This document shows positions 16,942 through 25,954 of a stretch of 64,000 nucleotides of DNA, one piece after another. Source of the DNA: XYD12-FULL-36-8 sp964391015. GTDB lineage: Bacteria > Bacteroidota > Ignavibacteria > Ignavibacteriales > Ignavibacteriaceae. The stretch lies in NCBI GenBank assembly GCA_964391015.1, contig CAYMKU010000017.1:12521-76520 (forward strand), given 5' to 3'. The stretch's first letter is position 1, and each line of letters starts with the position of its first letter. The notes under the pieces are model-generated. The model worked only from the letters and a program-made list of their open reading frames with translations, was not told where the DNA came from and did no database searches. The position numbers were made by a program, and so were the translations under genes.

Positions 16942-18072
16942 TTAATACCAAATGTGAAATTGAATCAATGCTGAATTATTCATCACCGATGGTTTCTCTG
17001 ACTGAATTCTATATTGTGGGCGAATCTCAACAAAGCTGTATGGGAAAAATTCAAATCCAATTATATACCTGTTTAGAGCATCACTATCTTTTTCCGTATC
17101 AGGATCAAATCTATCCCAACGGACAACCATATCAAATCCCTTTAACATTCTGTAAGAAGCTTCAACCATTGTGAAAGAAGATTTAGTATTGTTTACCCGA
17201 TAATCACTAGCAATATCATACTCACCCATTAGTGTAAAATTTTCATATCCAATTCCAAGGTACCCACCATACATTTTTACTTGAGGATAAATTATCTGAA
17301 ATTTGGGAGGACCTGAAGATCGTCTATCTCTGTAAATTCCAATTGAACCACCAAAGAATAATCCGACATCCTCATTAATTGAGGGAGTAATTTTTAGATT
17401 AGTTGTAAAAGAAGGATCCTTGGAAAAAATTACTGAACCGGAATTCCCAACACTTGCTGTTAGAAAGGCAAGATCAAAAAGATTCAAACCCGCTTCCATT
17501 CCTGATTCTACATACATTGGATTATAAATCAGTCCTTGTTTAGTTCCTGTAGTAAAAAGTAGTCCAAAATCTCCGCCTCTTGTATAAGCTGTGTGATCAT
17601 CAAGACGAATTCCAAAATTTGGCGAGAAAGTTCCGCCTTTCACATAAAACACTTCAGGAATTAGATGAGCAATCCCGTAGCCCTCCCAAATGTCTTGAAG
17701 AAAATCGTAACGGGCTACGAATGAAATATCTTCTGAAAGATCAATGCTTGTATAAAGCGATGCATTCATTTTCTGGAAGTCAGTTTTCTTGGTCGAATCA
17801 GTCATTTGAAGCAAGTACTGACCTCTCGCATCAAAACCAAATTGAATGTTTTCACCAATTTTATTGCTCATTTCAAAATCGCTTCTGGGAGAAATCATTG
17901 CCATCATGTTTTTGCTGTAAGACCAACCACTTCGATTTCGTATAATTCCTCCTGTCGGATTTACGTGACAGTCAATGCATGAACTATTTTCTTTTAAGGC
18001 AAATCTTGGAAGTGAGAAAGCTTCGCATATAAAAAATAAAATGAAAGCAAGTATCAAGAACGTTTTTTTCAT
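16942..18072 (-). CDS. Cytochrome c fused to outer-membrane beta-barrel (Cyc2-like layout)
   Basis: A 376-residue protein. The signal peptide MKKTFLILAFILFFICEAFS is followed at once by LPRFALKENSSCIDCHVNPT, a single haem c site (C32, C35, H36). The remaining 330 residues are alternating amphipathic strands rich in aromatic and glycine residues, ending in FHIWY, the pattern of an outer-membrane barrel with a C-terminal aromatic. A one-haem N-terminus fused to a porin is the layout of Cyc2, the iron-oxidising outer-membrane cytochrome, whose haem segment also begins with P-x-FA. Electron transfer across the outer membrane is inferred. The start is ATG 18072, with GGAGAA 7 bases upstream, rather than the ATG at 18096. 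No other cytochrome gene is nearby. Confidence 0.75.
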   Translation of the reverse strand: MKKTFLILAFILFFICEAFSLPRFALKENSSCIDCHVNPTGGIIRNRSGWSYSKNMMAMISPRSDFEMSNKIGENIQFGFDARGQYLLQMTDSTKKTDFQKMNASLYTSIDLSEDISFVARYDFLQDIWEGYGIAHLIPEVFYVKGGTFSPNFGIRLDDHTAYTRGGDFGLLFTTGTKQGLIYNPMYVESGMEAGLNLFDLAFLTASVGNSGSVIFSKDPSFTTNLKITPSINEDVGLFFGGSIGIYRDRRSSGPPKFQIIYPQVKMYGGYLGIGYENFTLMGEYDIASDYRVNNTKSSFTMVEASYRMLKGFDMVVRWDRFDPDTEKDSDALNRYIIGFEFFPYSFVEIRPQYRIQSEKPSVMNNSALIQFHIWY

Positions 18073-18274
18073 AAATTCTCCATAGTTCTTAAACAAACAA
18101 TTTTCGATAAAATTTATCAGTATTTCGATATAACCATGATGACCTTTACATCATTAGTTTTATCACTAGTGAGTTGAAGACGGAAAAAGTGCCAAGATAA
18201 TTTTATAAAATTAACTGATTAACTCATCAGCCCTTGTTTTACTGGGAAGAATATTAAGAAGTGAAAAGTTAAAT

Positions 18275-18320
18275 CGAGACGTTTTCAACCTTGCGTCTTC
18301 TGAAAACGCCTCGACGCAAG
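18275..18320 (-). terminator. Interleaved inverted repeats, possible terminator or pseudoknot
   Basis: Two inverted repeats interlock downstream of the TonB-like gene. CGTTTTCA (18280-18287) pairs with TGAAAACG (18301-18308) and extends to 13 bp with one U-G wobble on the minus strand. CTTGCGTC (18290-18297) pairs with GACGCAAG (18313-18320). The order A-B-A'-B' allows either hairpin or both together as an H-type pseudoknot. Only a weak T-rich stretch follows on the minus strand. The rest of 18073-18325 shows nothing recognisable. Confidence 0.5.
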
Positions 18321-18325
18321 TAAAC

Positions 18326-19165
18326 TCACTGAAGTTTGAAAAGAATTGGTATTGTTACTTGGGTTTTTACCGGTTGCCCATTTTGTCTACCAGGTTTGAA
18401 TTTAACCATTTTCACAGCCTCCAGAGCAGCCTCACCACATCCTGCACCAATACCTTTAACAATTTGAGCATCTATTACATCACCATTCTCATTTATAAAT
18501 GCTCGGATATAAACTTTCCCTTGTATCCCAGAAAGTTTTGCGAGTTCAGGATAACGAATGTTTTTCTGAATAGCTTGAATTCCGCCGATTGGCTCAGGCA
18601 TTTCTTCAACAGCAACGAAGTATTTATCACTAGAACCCAATATCCCACTCAGAAAATTCGATGATTCAATTTCAAACTTGCCGCCTGGCGTTGCCACTAT
18701 ACTAACATTAACAATGTCTTTATAAGTTTTAACATTTTTTCCATCCTTTAACGCTGGATTAAACTGTAATTTAGCTAGCTTAGTTGCCAAAGCATCATTT
18801 AATCTATCTCGCAAAGTATAGTTACGAATTCCATCGGCTGAAAACTCTGCTCTATCTTTCAAACTACTCATATCCTTAATCTTATCAATTTTACCATTCT
18901 CGGTTATGTATAATCTGAGTCTAATGATATATCTGATTCGCTCTTTAGTTTTACTATCATGAATTGACTTAATAGCTTCGATTAAATCCTCGCTTCCACC
19001 TCTTGCTGAACCTTTGCTATCAGATTTATATTCTACGGGTTTATCCACTTCATTTTCAGATAAATACTCTGCCTCAAGATTTGGAATTATCTCAATTTTC
19101 TTTTCTTCTTTGCAATTAAAAATCATTAGAGAAAAAAGGAGCAACAAAATTAATTTAACTTTCAT
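18326..19165 (-). CDS. Lipoprotein with two TonB C-terminal-like units
   Basis: A 279-residue protein starting MKVKLILLLLFSLMIFNC, a lipoprotein-type signal with C18 (the Asn before Cys is atypical). The C-terminal ~95 residues are a clear TonB_C domain (GIQAIQKNIRYPELAKLSGI, GKVYIRAFINENGDV, KFKPGRQNGQPV). The middle holds a second, more divergent copy (LRLYITENGKIDKIK, LQFNPALKDGKNVKTY). There is no N-terminal inner-membrane helix with a proline-rich linker as in true TonB. The start is ATG 19165, with GAGGTG just upstream; the TTG at 19177 overlaps the previous stop but has no ribosome-binding site. It is third in the operon behind the sigma and anti-sigma genes. Confidence 0.8.
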   Translation of the reverse strand: MKVKLILLLLFSLMIFNCKEEKKIEIIPNLEAEYLSENEVDKPVEYKSDSKGSARGGSEDLIEAIKSIHDSKTKERIRYIIRLRLYITENGKIDKIKDMSSLKDRAEFSADGIRNYTLRDRLNDALATKLAKLQFNPALKDGKNVKTYKDIVNVSIVATPGGKFEIESSNFLSGILGSSDKYFVAVEEMPEPIGGIQAIQKNIRYPELAKLSGIQGKVYIRAFINENGDVIDAQIVKGIGAGCGEAALEAVKMVKFKPGRQNGQPVKTQVTIPILFKLQ

Positions 19166-19173
19166 TTTACACC

Positions 19174-19641
19174 TCAAATATTTGGTTTAATTACAATTTC
19201 ATTATCAAAAGTCGCTCTAACTTCAACTCCTGGCAAGCTATTATAAAGCATTTGAATTGTTTTGGATTGCATCATCACCTGCTGCGAAAGACTCTCCACT
19301 CTGTCTTGGTAACTTGTTACTTTCAGGAACAAATAACTGCTTATGAATAACAATATTATAGCGGCGGCATACGTTATAGCAGACAATATCTTAATGTTCG
19401 AAAACAATCCATGTTTCACTTTTGATTTCGATCCCGCTGATCTTAAAATCCTTTCTTCCAATTCAATAGGAAATTTCTCTGTCGAGCTATCAACTACGTT
19501 TCGGATTGAACTTAGCTGCTTGAAGTAAACTCTTCCGTTTTCATCCCCCGCAAGCAAAGAAAAAAGATTTGCTTCTTCTCCCCTGCTCAGTTCCTCATCA
19601 AAATAAAGATTTATCATTTCCATTAATTTATTCTCTTGCAT
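19174..19641 (-). CDS. Anti-sigma factor, non-zinc type
   Basis: A 155-residue single-pass membrane protein. The N-terminal ~65 residues (MEMINLYFDEELSRGEEANL and onward) resemble the sigma-binding domain of anti-ECF factors but lack the His-x3-Cys-x2-Cys zinc ligands. A membrane helix spans about residues 87-107 (ITYAAAIILLFISSYLFL), and a periplasmic coiled-coil tail of some 45 residues follows. It lies 10 bases behind the ECF sigma gene and should hold that sigma factor at the membrane until a signal arrives. Confidence 0.8.
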   Translation of the reverse strand: MQENKLMEMINLYFDEELSRGEEANLFSLLAGDENGRVYFKQLSSIRNVVDSSTEKFPIELEERILRSAGSKSKVKHGLFSNIKILSAITYAAAIILLFISSYLFLKVTSYQDRVESLSQQVMMQSKTIQMLYNSLPGVEVRATFDNEIVIKPNI

Positions 19642-19651
19642 GCCAAAACTC

Positions 19652-20176
19652 TCACTTAATTAGTTTTGAAATTTTGTTAACCAATTTTAGCCTCACTTTA
19701 TACAATCTGCTTTTTACAAGCTCTTCATCGATTTCTAAAAGTGAGGCAATCTCTTTGTAACTTAATCCTGAATACTCTCGTAGAACAAATACTTCCTTAA
19801 AATCTTCACTTAAATTGTTCAGTTCATTCAAAATCAATTTGCTTAACTCTTTATTTTCAAGTTCGTCAATTACTGAAGATGCAGATTCAATTTCAACTTC
19901 TTCCACATCAAGAGCATTAGAATACAATTGTTTGTTTCCCCGATTTCTGAAAAAAGCTAGTATTTCATTCCTCGTGGTTTTAAATAGCCAAAATTGAATA
20001 CTTTGTTTATTATAAATATTACCAAGATTTTCAAAAAGCTTTATGAAAACATTTTGCACGGTATCATCTGCCTGCATCTGATCATTCAGCATTTTTAAGG
20101 AATAGTTATAAATCCTTTTCTTATACTTATTGAAAAGAATTGTAAACTCAATTATTTGATTGTCTTTTTCGGGCAA
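19652..20176 (-). CDS. RNA polymerase sigma factor, ECF type
   Basis: A 174-residue sigma-70-family factor with region 2 (FTILFNKYKKRIYNYSLKML, DDTVQNVFIKLF, FWLFKTTRNEILAFFR) and region 4 (LSEDFKEVFVLREYSGLSYK, EIASLLEIDEELVKSRLY). No ATG fits; TTG at 20176 is the first common start after an in-frame stop, and no Shine-Dalgarno is evident, so the exact start is open. It heads the operon with its anti-sigma factor and the TonB_C lipoprotein. Autoregulation is likely for this class but not shown here. Confidence 0.9.
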   Translation of the reverse strand: MPEKDNQIIEFTILFNKYKKRIYNYSLKMLNDQMQADDTVQNVFIKLFENLGNIYNKQSIQFWLFKTTRNEILAFFRNRGNKQLYSNALDVEEVEIESASSVIDELENKELSKLILNELNNLSEDFKEVFVLREYSGLSYKEIASLLEIDEELVKSRLYKVRLKLVNKISKLIK

Positions 20177-20709
20177 TTCGATTCTAATTTCTTATCTAAA
20201 AGATGAAAAAAAAGGTGAAATGTTTCCAAGCGAACAAATAAAATCATAATAATGAAAAATAGGATACAATTTATCTAATTTAAGATGCGATTTAAGCCTT
20301 TTTTAAAAGTATTCCCAAACTCCAGCCTTAAAGGAGTACTGTTCAATCTTTACACTGGCTTTGCAAATCCTGATCTCTCAGTTGATAGTCGAATAATTTA
20401 CATAAAGCAATCCAAAGGATTTTTAACAGCAATTATTATGAGATTGCTTCATTCTTGTTTTTCCATCGCTCATTATGTCGATATCCACTTGTACGGCAGA
20501 ACTTTATGGCAGGACAAACTACCGTAGGATTGGCATTTGCTTGTGCGCAATATCTTAAAAAGGGTGTAATAAAAATCGCTGTAATTATTGGTTAGAGTTA
20601 CATAAAAAGGGGAGGAAATTTTTTTAAATTAATTTATATTTCCGTCAGCTTTTTTATTATATGCAGTTTATTCTCAGCTTATTAAGTATTTTAAGAAAGG
20701 GGAATCCCA
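20177..20709. other. 533-base spacer between ECF sigma and M1 peptidase genes
   Basis: The region holds the divergent promoter area. A plus-strand frame at 20285-20527 (80 codons) has no recognisable domain. A second short plus-strand frame at 20506-20595 reads MAGQTTVGLAFACAQYLKKG and looks protein-like, possibly the relic of a lost gene. Neither has a convincing ribosome-binding site. AAGGGGA at 20697-20703 is the ribosome-binding site of the M1 gene. Confidence 0.4.
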
Positions 20710-23070
20710 ATGTACTCTTCTTTTTTTAATTGCATAAGGTTTTTTATAATCGCAATTCTTTTAAAGAATACTATCTTTCCTCAAAGCTATGTTAACAATA
20801 CATCTTCAGTAAATAAGAAAGATTACATTTCTTACCAATCACTCATTCAGCAATTCAGAAATTTAACAAAAGGCCCTATAGAATCTGCTAACACTGATTC
20901 TTTAATCTTAAGGAGAAAAGATGGTCTATTCACTTTAAAAGACGGTATTATATTTAAATGTCCGCCAATCAATAATGAAACTCATGCCATGCTGTTTATA
21001 GGTGATGGTAATTTTCAATTTATCCCACCAAGCGGCATTGAGCAAATGCAGCTTTACAGATTTTATGAGAAGAAATCCCTTAATGAAAATATTGAATTCC
21101 TGTTTTTGCTTTTTTCAGATTCAACCGCCGAAGAGATTGAAAATAAATTAACTTTTATTAATGCCGAAATGAATAATGCATATGAAAATAAAATTAAAGA
21201 AGCCCTGAGTTATATTTTTGATAACGATGAAGAGCTTATAGAAGAACCTATAGCCTACATCTTTATGGAAGGAATAAATAAGGACTTCTTCTATTCTCAT
21301 TTTAATGATAGTAAGGGAGATCCGATGTTCTTCGTAATTGATCCGACTAATGAAGAAGAAATACGATTGATGAAAAGATACAACTATAGATTTAGAGACT
21401 GGCAAGAACCGGTTTGTCAATATTCTTTTAAAAAAACTAAATACTCGGATAGAAGCAGGGAAATAAAAAATGGTAAAATATATATTTCTAAATATGTAAT
21501 TTATTCAAAAATTGAAAATAACCTCGACTTTTCGGCCCATGTAAAGATTAATTTTATTCCTTCGTTTGAAGAGCAGAAGTGGATAATTTTCCAATTATTT
21601 AAAGATCTAGAAGTCGATTCGATTTTTTTAGACGGAAAAAGAAAAGTTGAATTCTTTAAAGGAAAGGAATCTTCATCGTTTTGGATTTTTTTTGATGAAC
21701 CTTACAACAGAGATAGAAGCTATACTCTAAATATCTATTACCATGGAGAACTTTTTGAGAAGAATGAACTTGGCTGGGTCAGTATAAAGTCTCCCAACCA
21801 CTGGTTCCCCAGGTGCAAGGAATGGGAAAATTCTTATTTCGATTTAACATTTTCTGTTCCGGCAAAATATAAATTCTGTTGTGTCGGCAGGGAAATTTTA
21901 CAGGAAAAGAATGAAGAAAAAGAAATGATCAATTATAAATATTCAACTAAATACCCCATTAAAAATGTTTCGTTCAACATGGGTTTATTTGAAGAATACA
22001 AAATTAATGGAGAAGAACATCTACCGATAACTGTTTATATCTCTGAATATGGACATAATATTATTGGAAGCCATCTTGCTCCCTTAGGTATTCTTTCTAC
22101 AAGCGACATGGATAAAAAAATTGCATCTGATGTAGCAAATAGCTTAAAATTTTTTTCGCATGTTTACGGAAAAATACAACTTGAAAATATTTATGTAACC
22201 GAAATCCCATATTCACACGGCGAGGCTTTTCCGGGATTGGTTCATCTTTCCTGGATTGCTTTCCAGGGAATACAGGATGAAGGAATGGTTGAACAGTTTA
22301 TTGCTCACGAGGTTGCACACCAATGGTGGGGAATAACAGTTGATATTGAATCGTACCATGATCAGTGGCTGGCAGAAGGTTTTGCCGAATATTCTGGGTT
22401 GTGGTATACGCAGCTTGCATTAAAGAATAACGATATATTTTTTGATGTTCTTGATGATTGGAAAGAAAGAATAATTAATAACAGAAAATATTTTTTCGGG
22501 TCGGGACAGGAAGCTGGTCCGATATGGCTTGGTCAAAGAACTCACAGCAGTGAAACGAAAGGTGATTACCAGTTAATAATATACGAAAAGGGAGCTTGGG
22601 TTTTGCATATGTTGCGTAACATGCTTGTCGATCTCCAAACTATGAAGGAGGGTAGATTCGAAGATATGATGAGAGATTATTTTGCCACATATTCCGGAAA
22701 AAATGCTTCGACGAATGATTTTCAGAAAATAGTTGAAAAACATTTTGGTCAAAAGATGGATTGGTTTTTTAACCAGTGGATTTACGATACCCATATACCT
22801 GATTATCAATTTTCTTACAAAACTGATAAAACTACTGACGGAAAATTTAGAGTAAAGTGCAGAGTTTTACAATCAAATGTCCCTCCCGAATTTAAGATGC
22901 CTATTGATGTTTTAATAAAATTTGATAATGATCAGTTTGCCCGTACTAGAATAGAATTAAATGGATTGAATCCTGAGTTTGATCTTCCTTTGATGCCGCT
23001 TGAACCAAAAAAAATTATTCTTAATGATCTTCACTCAGTCTTGTGTAATGTTGATTATGAAAAATGGTAG
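20710..23070 (+). CDS. Secreted M1-family metallopeptidase
   Basis: A 786-residue zinc aminopeptidase-like protein. An N-terminal hydrophobic segment (FFIIAILLKNTIFPQ) acts as signal peptide. The catalytic motif HEVAHQWW followed 18 residues later by E in WLAEGFAEYSG is the HExxH-x18-E zinc site of the M1 (gluzincin) clan. The usual GxMEN exopeptidase motif is replaced by HGEAFPGLVHLS, as in several Bacteroidetes M1 relatives, so strict aminopeptidase activity is uncertain. The N-terminal 300 residues are a divergent beta-rich domain. A strong AAGGGGA site precedes the ATG. Confidence 0.9.
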   Translation: MYSSFFNCIRFFIIAILLKNTIFPQSYVNNTSSVNKKDYISYQSLIQQFRNLTKGPIESANTDSLILRRKDGLFTLKDGIIFKCPPINNETHAMLFIGDGNFQFIPPSGIEQMQLYRFYEKKSLNENIEFLFLLFSDSTAEEIENKLTFINAEMNNAYENKIKEALSYIFDNDEELIEEPIAYIFMEGINKDFFYSHFNDSKGDPMFFVIDPTNEEEIRLMKRYNYRFRDWQEPVCQYSFKKTKYSDRSREIKNGKIYISKYVIYSKIENNLDFSAHVKINFIPSFEEQKWIIFQLFKDLEVDSIFLDGKRKVEFFKGKESSSFWIFFDEPYNRDRSYTLNIYYHGELFEKNELGWVSIKSPNHWFPRCKEWENSYFDLTFSVPAKYKFCCVGREILQEKNEEKEMINYKYSTKYPIKNVSFNMGLFEEYKINGEEHLPITVYISEYGHNIIGSHLAPLGILSTSDMDKKIASDVANSLKFFSHVYGKIQLENIYVTEIPYSHGEAFPGLVHLSWIAFQGIQDEGMVEQFIAHEVAHQWWGITVDIESYHDQWLAEGFAEYSGLWYTQLALKNNDIFFDVLDDWKERIINNRKYFFGSGQEAGPIWLGQRTHSSETKGDYQLIIYEKGAWVLHMLRNMLVDLQTMKEGRFEDMMRDYFATYSGKNASTNDFQKIVEKHFGQKMDWFFNQWIYDTHIPDYQFSYKTDKTTDGKFRVKCRVLQSNVPPEFKMPIDVLIKFDNDQFARTRIELNGLNPEFDLPLMPLEPKKIILNDLHSVLCNVDYEKW

Positions 23071-23374
23071 GAAAGCAAATAATTTTTTCCTTTGCTTTTA
23101 GTCCTTACAGGAATTTAGTTTAATATTACTATTTTATCTATAATAAAAACGCAAGGTTTTTATAATTCTTCATTCAGATCTACCTGGGTTGGTCATTAGT
23201 TGCAATTAAAATCACACCAGGGCGCCTCGTTAATTTTTATATGCTACCATAGCATTAACTCTATTCCCGAATATTCCAATGCGTTTGCACTGATTACTTT
23301 TACATTTTGAAAATCGGAATTACATTGCTAATCTTATTATAGTTTGATACTTTTAGCCGTTAAATTATACGAAA
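23071..23374. other. 304-base spacer before dxr
   Basis: No gene seen. A weak hairpin, AAAAC-GCAAG-GTTTT at about 23144-23161, could end the M1 transcript. TACTTTTA about 25 bases before the dxr ATG is one mismatch from the TAnnTTTG -7 consensus. Nothing else is recognisable. Confidence 0.4.
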
Positions 23375-24514
23375 ATGAAGAAAGTTCTAATTTTAGGTTC
23401 TACCGGCTCAATTGGGGTTAACACTCTAAATGTTATAAGAAATTTTCCAGATAGATTTAGTGTAGCTGCGCTGACAGTTAACACCCGCATTGATTTACTC
23501 GAACCTCAAGTTTATGAATTCAAGCCCCAAGTAGTTGTTGTAAAGGATGAAAAACTTGCAAGTGAGCTGCGGAAAAGATTAACAATTAAATGCGAAGTTC
23601 TTTCTGGAATTGATGGGCTAATATCAGCCGCCTCCAATTTAGATTATGATATTTTGCTCGGCGCAATGGTTGGTTTTGCAGGTTTGGCTCCGACTTTAGA
23701 AGCAATAAAATGTGGAAAACGAATTGCTTTAGCCAATAAGGAAACTCTGGTAGTCGGCGGTGAACTTGTAACCGAACTTTGTAAAAAACATAATTCAGAA
23801 ATAATTCCGGTCGATTCCGAGCACAGCGCTATATATCAATGCCTAGTTGGGGAGAACGCTCAATTTGTCAATAAATTAATCTTAACTGCATCCGGCGGTC
23901 CTTTTTTGCATCTTAGTAAGGAAGAACTAAGAAACGTAACCGTAAAAGATGCGCTCAATCATCCGACTTGGAAAATGGGAAATAAAATTACGATTGATTC
24001 TGCATCGATGATGAACAAGGGGCTAGAAGTAATTGAGGCACATTGGCTTTTTGGACTCCCAAAAGAAAAAATTGAAGTGGTAATACATCCTCAATCCATA
24101 ATCCATTCAATGGTTGAATTCGTTGATGGCTCAATTAAAGCCCAAATGGGTTTACCTGATATGAAACTTCCAATTCAATATGCGCTTAGCTATCCGGAAA
24201 GATTAGAGTCAAATTTCCGAAGGACTTATTTACCCGAAATAAATACTTTAACCTTTATTTCACCAGACTTAGAAAAGTTTGAATGCTTAAAGTTAGCATA
24301 TCAAGTATTGAACGATGGTGGAACGGCTCCTTGCGTATTGAATGCAACTAATGAAGTCGCGGTGGAAAGATTTTTAAAGGGTGACATTAAATTTTCATAC
24401 ATCCCTATTTTGATCAATAAAATTTTAGATAAAATAGAGAACCACAAATCGCCAAATGTTGAAACAATTTTCGAGTGTGATAAACAAGCTCGCGACTTGG
24501 CATTTCAATTTTAA
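23375..24514 (+). CDS. dxr: 1-deoxy-D-xylulose 5-phosphate reductoisomerase
   Basis: Second enzyme of the MEP pathway, converting DXP to MEP with NADPH. 379 residues. The NADPH-binding LGSTGSIGVNTLNVI is at the N-terminus. ALANKETLVVGGE, PVDSEHSAIYQCL, LTASGGPFL and DSASMMNKGLEVIEAHWLF supply the metal and substrate ligands, and the fosmidomycin-site HPTWKMG is intact. rseP follows 21 bases later, a common dxr-rseP pairing, with a GGAG site between. Confidence 0.97.
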   Translation: MKKVLILGSTGSIGVNTLNVIRNFPDRFSVAALTVNTRIDLLEPQVYEFKPQVVVVKDEKLASELRKRLTIKCEVLSGIDGLISAASNLDYDILLGAMVGFAGLAPTLEAIKCGKRIALANKETLVVGGELVTELCKKHNSEIIPVDSEHSAIYQCLVGENAQFVNKLILTASGGPFLHLSKEELRNVTVKDALNHPTWKMGNKITIDSASMMNKGLEVIEAHWLFGLPKEKIEVVIHPQSIIHSMVEFVDGSIKAQMGLPDMKLPIQYALSYPERLESNFRRTYLPEINTLTFISPDLEKFECLKLAYQVLNDGGTAPCVLNATNEVAVERFLKGDIKFSYIPILINKILDKIENHKSPNVETIFECDKQARDLAFQF

Positions 24515-24535
24515 TTATACGGAGAACATTCTTTA

Positions 24536-25891
24536 ATGGATTATATAATTTATTTTGCTATTACAATAGCCATTTTAGTATTTGTGCACGAATTCGGTCA
24601 TTTTGCTGCCGCCAAGCTCAGTGGAATGCGAGCAGATGTCTTCGCAATAGGTTTTGGTAAAAGATTACTGGGATGGAACAAATTGTCTGGATTCAGCTTT
24701 GGCGATCTTCCAAAAGATTTTGACGGACAAGGTCATACCGATTACAGATTATGCCTTTTACCTCTTGGCGGATATGTAAAAATAGCCGGCATGGTTGATG
24801 AGAGTTTTGATACAGAATCACTGAACAAACCTCCACAACCATACGAATTCAGATCCAAATCACTGCCGCGAAAAACATTTGTTATCACTGCAGGTGTGTT
24901 AATGAACTTATTGCTTGCCTGGTTAATCTTCTGGGGAGCAAATTTTTTCCAGGAAAAAGAATATTGGAAAACTGCTACCGTAAGTGAAGTGCTGCCTGGG
25001 AGCCTCGCTGATTCTTTAGGATTCAAATCAAACGATGAAATTATTTCAGTAAATAATGTAAGCGTAACAAATTGGCAGGAAGTTACAAATGCCATTTACA
25101 TCAGCACCATTGGCGATGATATAAATGTTGAGGTGAAAAGAAACTTAAAGAGAGTTCTAATTGATATCCCTCGAAATAAAATTCCTGAACAACCAGACAA
25201 AATATTACTCATACCAACTGGACTTACTTTGGCAAGTATAGACAGCGTTATAACAAATTCGCCTGCAAGCAAAGCTGGTATAATGCCAGGAGATATCTTC
25301 CTATCACTAAATAATTCCCCTATTCGCTTGCGCCAACAAGCTATTGAAATAATTTCTTCAAACCCAAACAAGCCGCTGCCACTGACTGTTCTTCGCGGCC
25401 AGGATAGTGTGAACTTAGCTGTAACACCCGGTGAAGACGGAACTATTGGTGTATTCATTATGCAGTCCTACATAGGCCCAGTTGAATATAAAACTCATGG
25501 CTTCTTTGAATCATTTTATTTGGGCTGGCAGGAAATTACCAAAATGACAGAGCTTACTTTTAAAATGTTGGGAAAGGTGATAACCGGCAAAATCGAGTTT
25601 GGTAAAGCTTTCGGTGGACCGATTAAGATTGCACAGTTTGCAGCTAAATCAGCCAACTCCGGAGTACTAAGCTTTTTATATTTCCTAGCTCTATTAAGTT
25701 TAAGCTTAGCAATTCTCAATATTCTGCCGTTTCCGGTTTTAGATGGCGGACATTTGGTCATCATTCTGATTGAATCAATCATCAAACGAGAAATACCAAT
25801 TAAGGTAAAAGTTGCAATTCAAAATGTCGGATTTGTACTTCTTCTCCTACTGATGGCTTTTATTTTGTACAATGATATTTTGAATATTTAG
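24536..25891 (+). CDS. rseP: RIP metalloprotease RseP (site-2 protease)
   Basis: Intramembrane zinc protease that cleaves anti-sigma factors or signal-peptide remnants. 451 residues. HEFGH (H18, H22) sits in the first membrane helix. Two PDZ domains follow at about residues 145-205 and 220-295. The second catalytic motif NILPFPVLDGGH lies in a C-terminal membrane helix. It is encoded right after dxr and ends at the terminator at 25919. The anti-sigma factor at 19174 is a possible substrate, but this is only inference. Confidence 0.95.
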   Translation: MDYIIYFAITIAILVFVHEFGHFAAAKLSGMRADVFAIGFGKRLLGWNKLSGFSFGDLPKDFDGQGHTDYRLCLLPLGGYVKIAGMVDESFDTESLNKPPQPYEFRSKSLPRKTFVITAGVLMNLLLAWLIFWGANFFQEKEYWKTATVSEVLPGSLADSLGFKSNDEIISVNNVSVTNWQEVTNAIYISTIGDDINVEVKRNLKRVLIDIPRNKIPEQPDKILLIPTGLTLASIDSVITNSPASKAGIMPGDIFLSLNNSPIRLRQQAIEIISSNPNKPLPLTVLRGQDSVNLAVTPGEDGTIGVFIMQSYIGPVEYKTHGFFESFYLGWQEITKMTELTFKMLGKVITGKIEFGKAFGGPIKIAQFAAKSANSGVLSFLYFLALLSLSLAILNILPFPVLDGGHLVIILIESIIKREIPIKVKVAIQNVGFVLLLLLMAFILYNDILNI

Positions 25892-25918
25892 AAAACAAAA
25901 TTTTTTCAGCAAACAATA

Positions 25919-25941
25919 GGCGATCATATGATCGCCTTTTT
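25919..25941 (+). terminator. Intrinsic terminator of dxr-rseP
   Basis: The perfect palindrome GGCGATCATATGATCGCC (25919-25936) is followed by TTTTT. It contains an ATG (25928) in frame with the next gene; because that ATG is inside the hairpin, the real start of the next gene is ATG 25955. Confidence 0.85.
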
Positions 25942-25954
25942 ATTATATTTTCTT

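Noticed and set aside
19166..19177. TTG 19177 as start of the TonB_C lipoprotein, overlapping the anti-sigma stop
   Set aside because: The GAGGTG ribosome-binding site lies between the TTG and ATG 19165, so it can only serve the ATG.
25928..25954. ATG 25928 as start of the epimerase gene
   Set aside because: It sits in the middle of the perfect terminator palindrome of rseP; ATG 25955 gives the normal Rossmann N-terminus.
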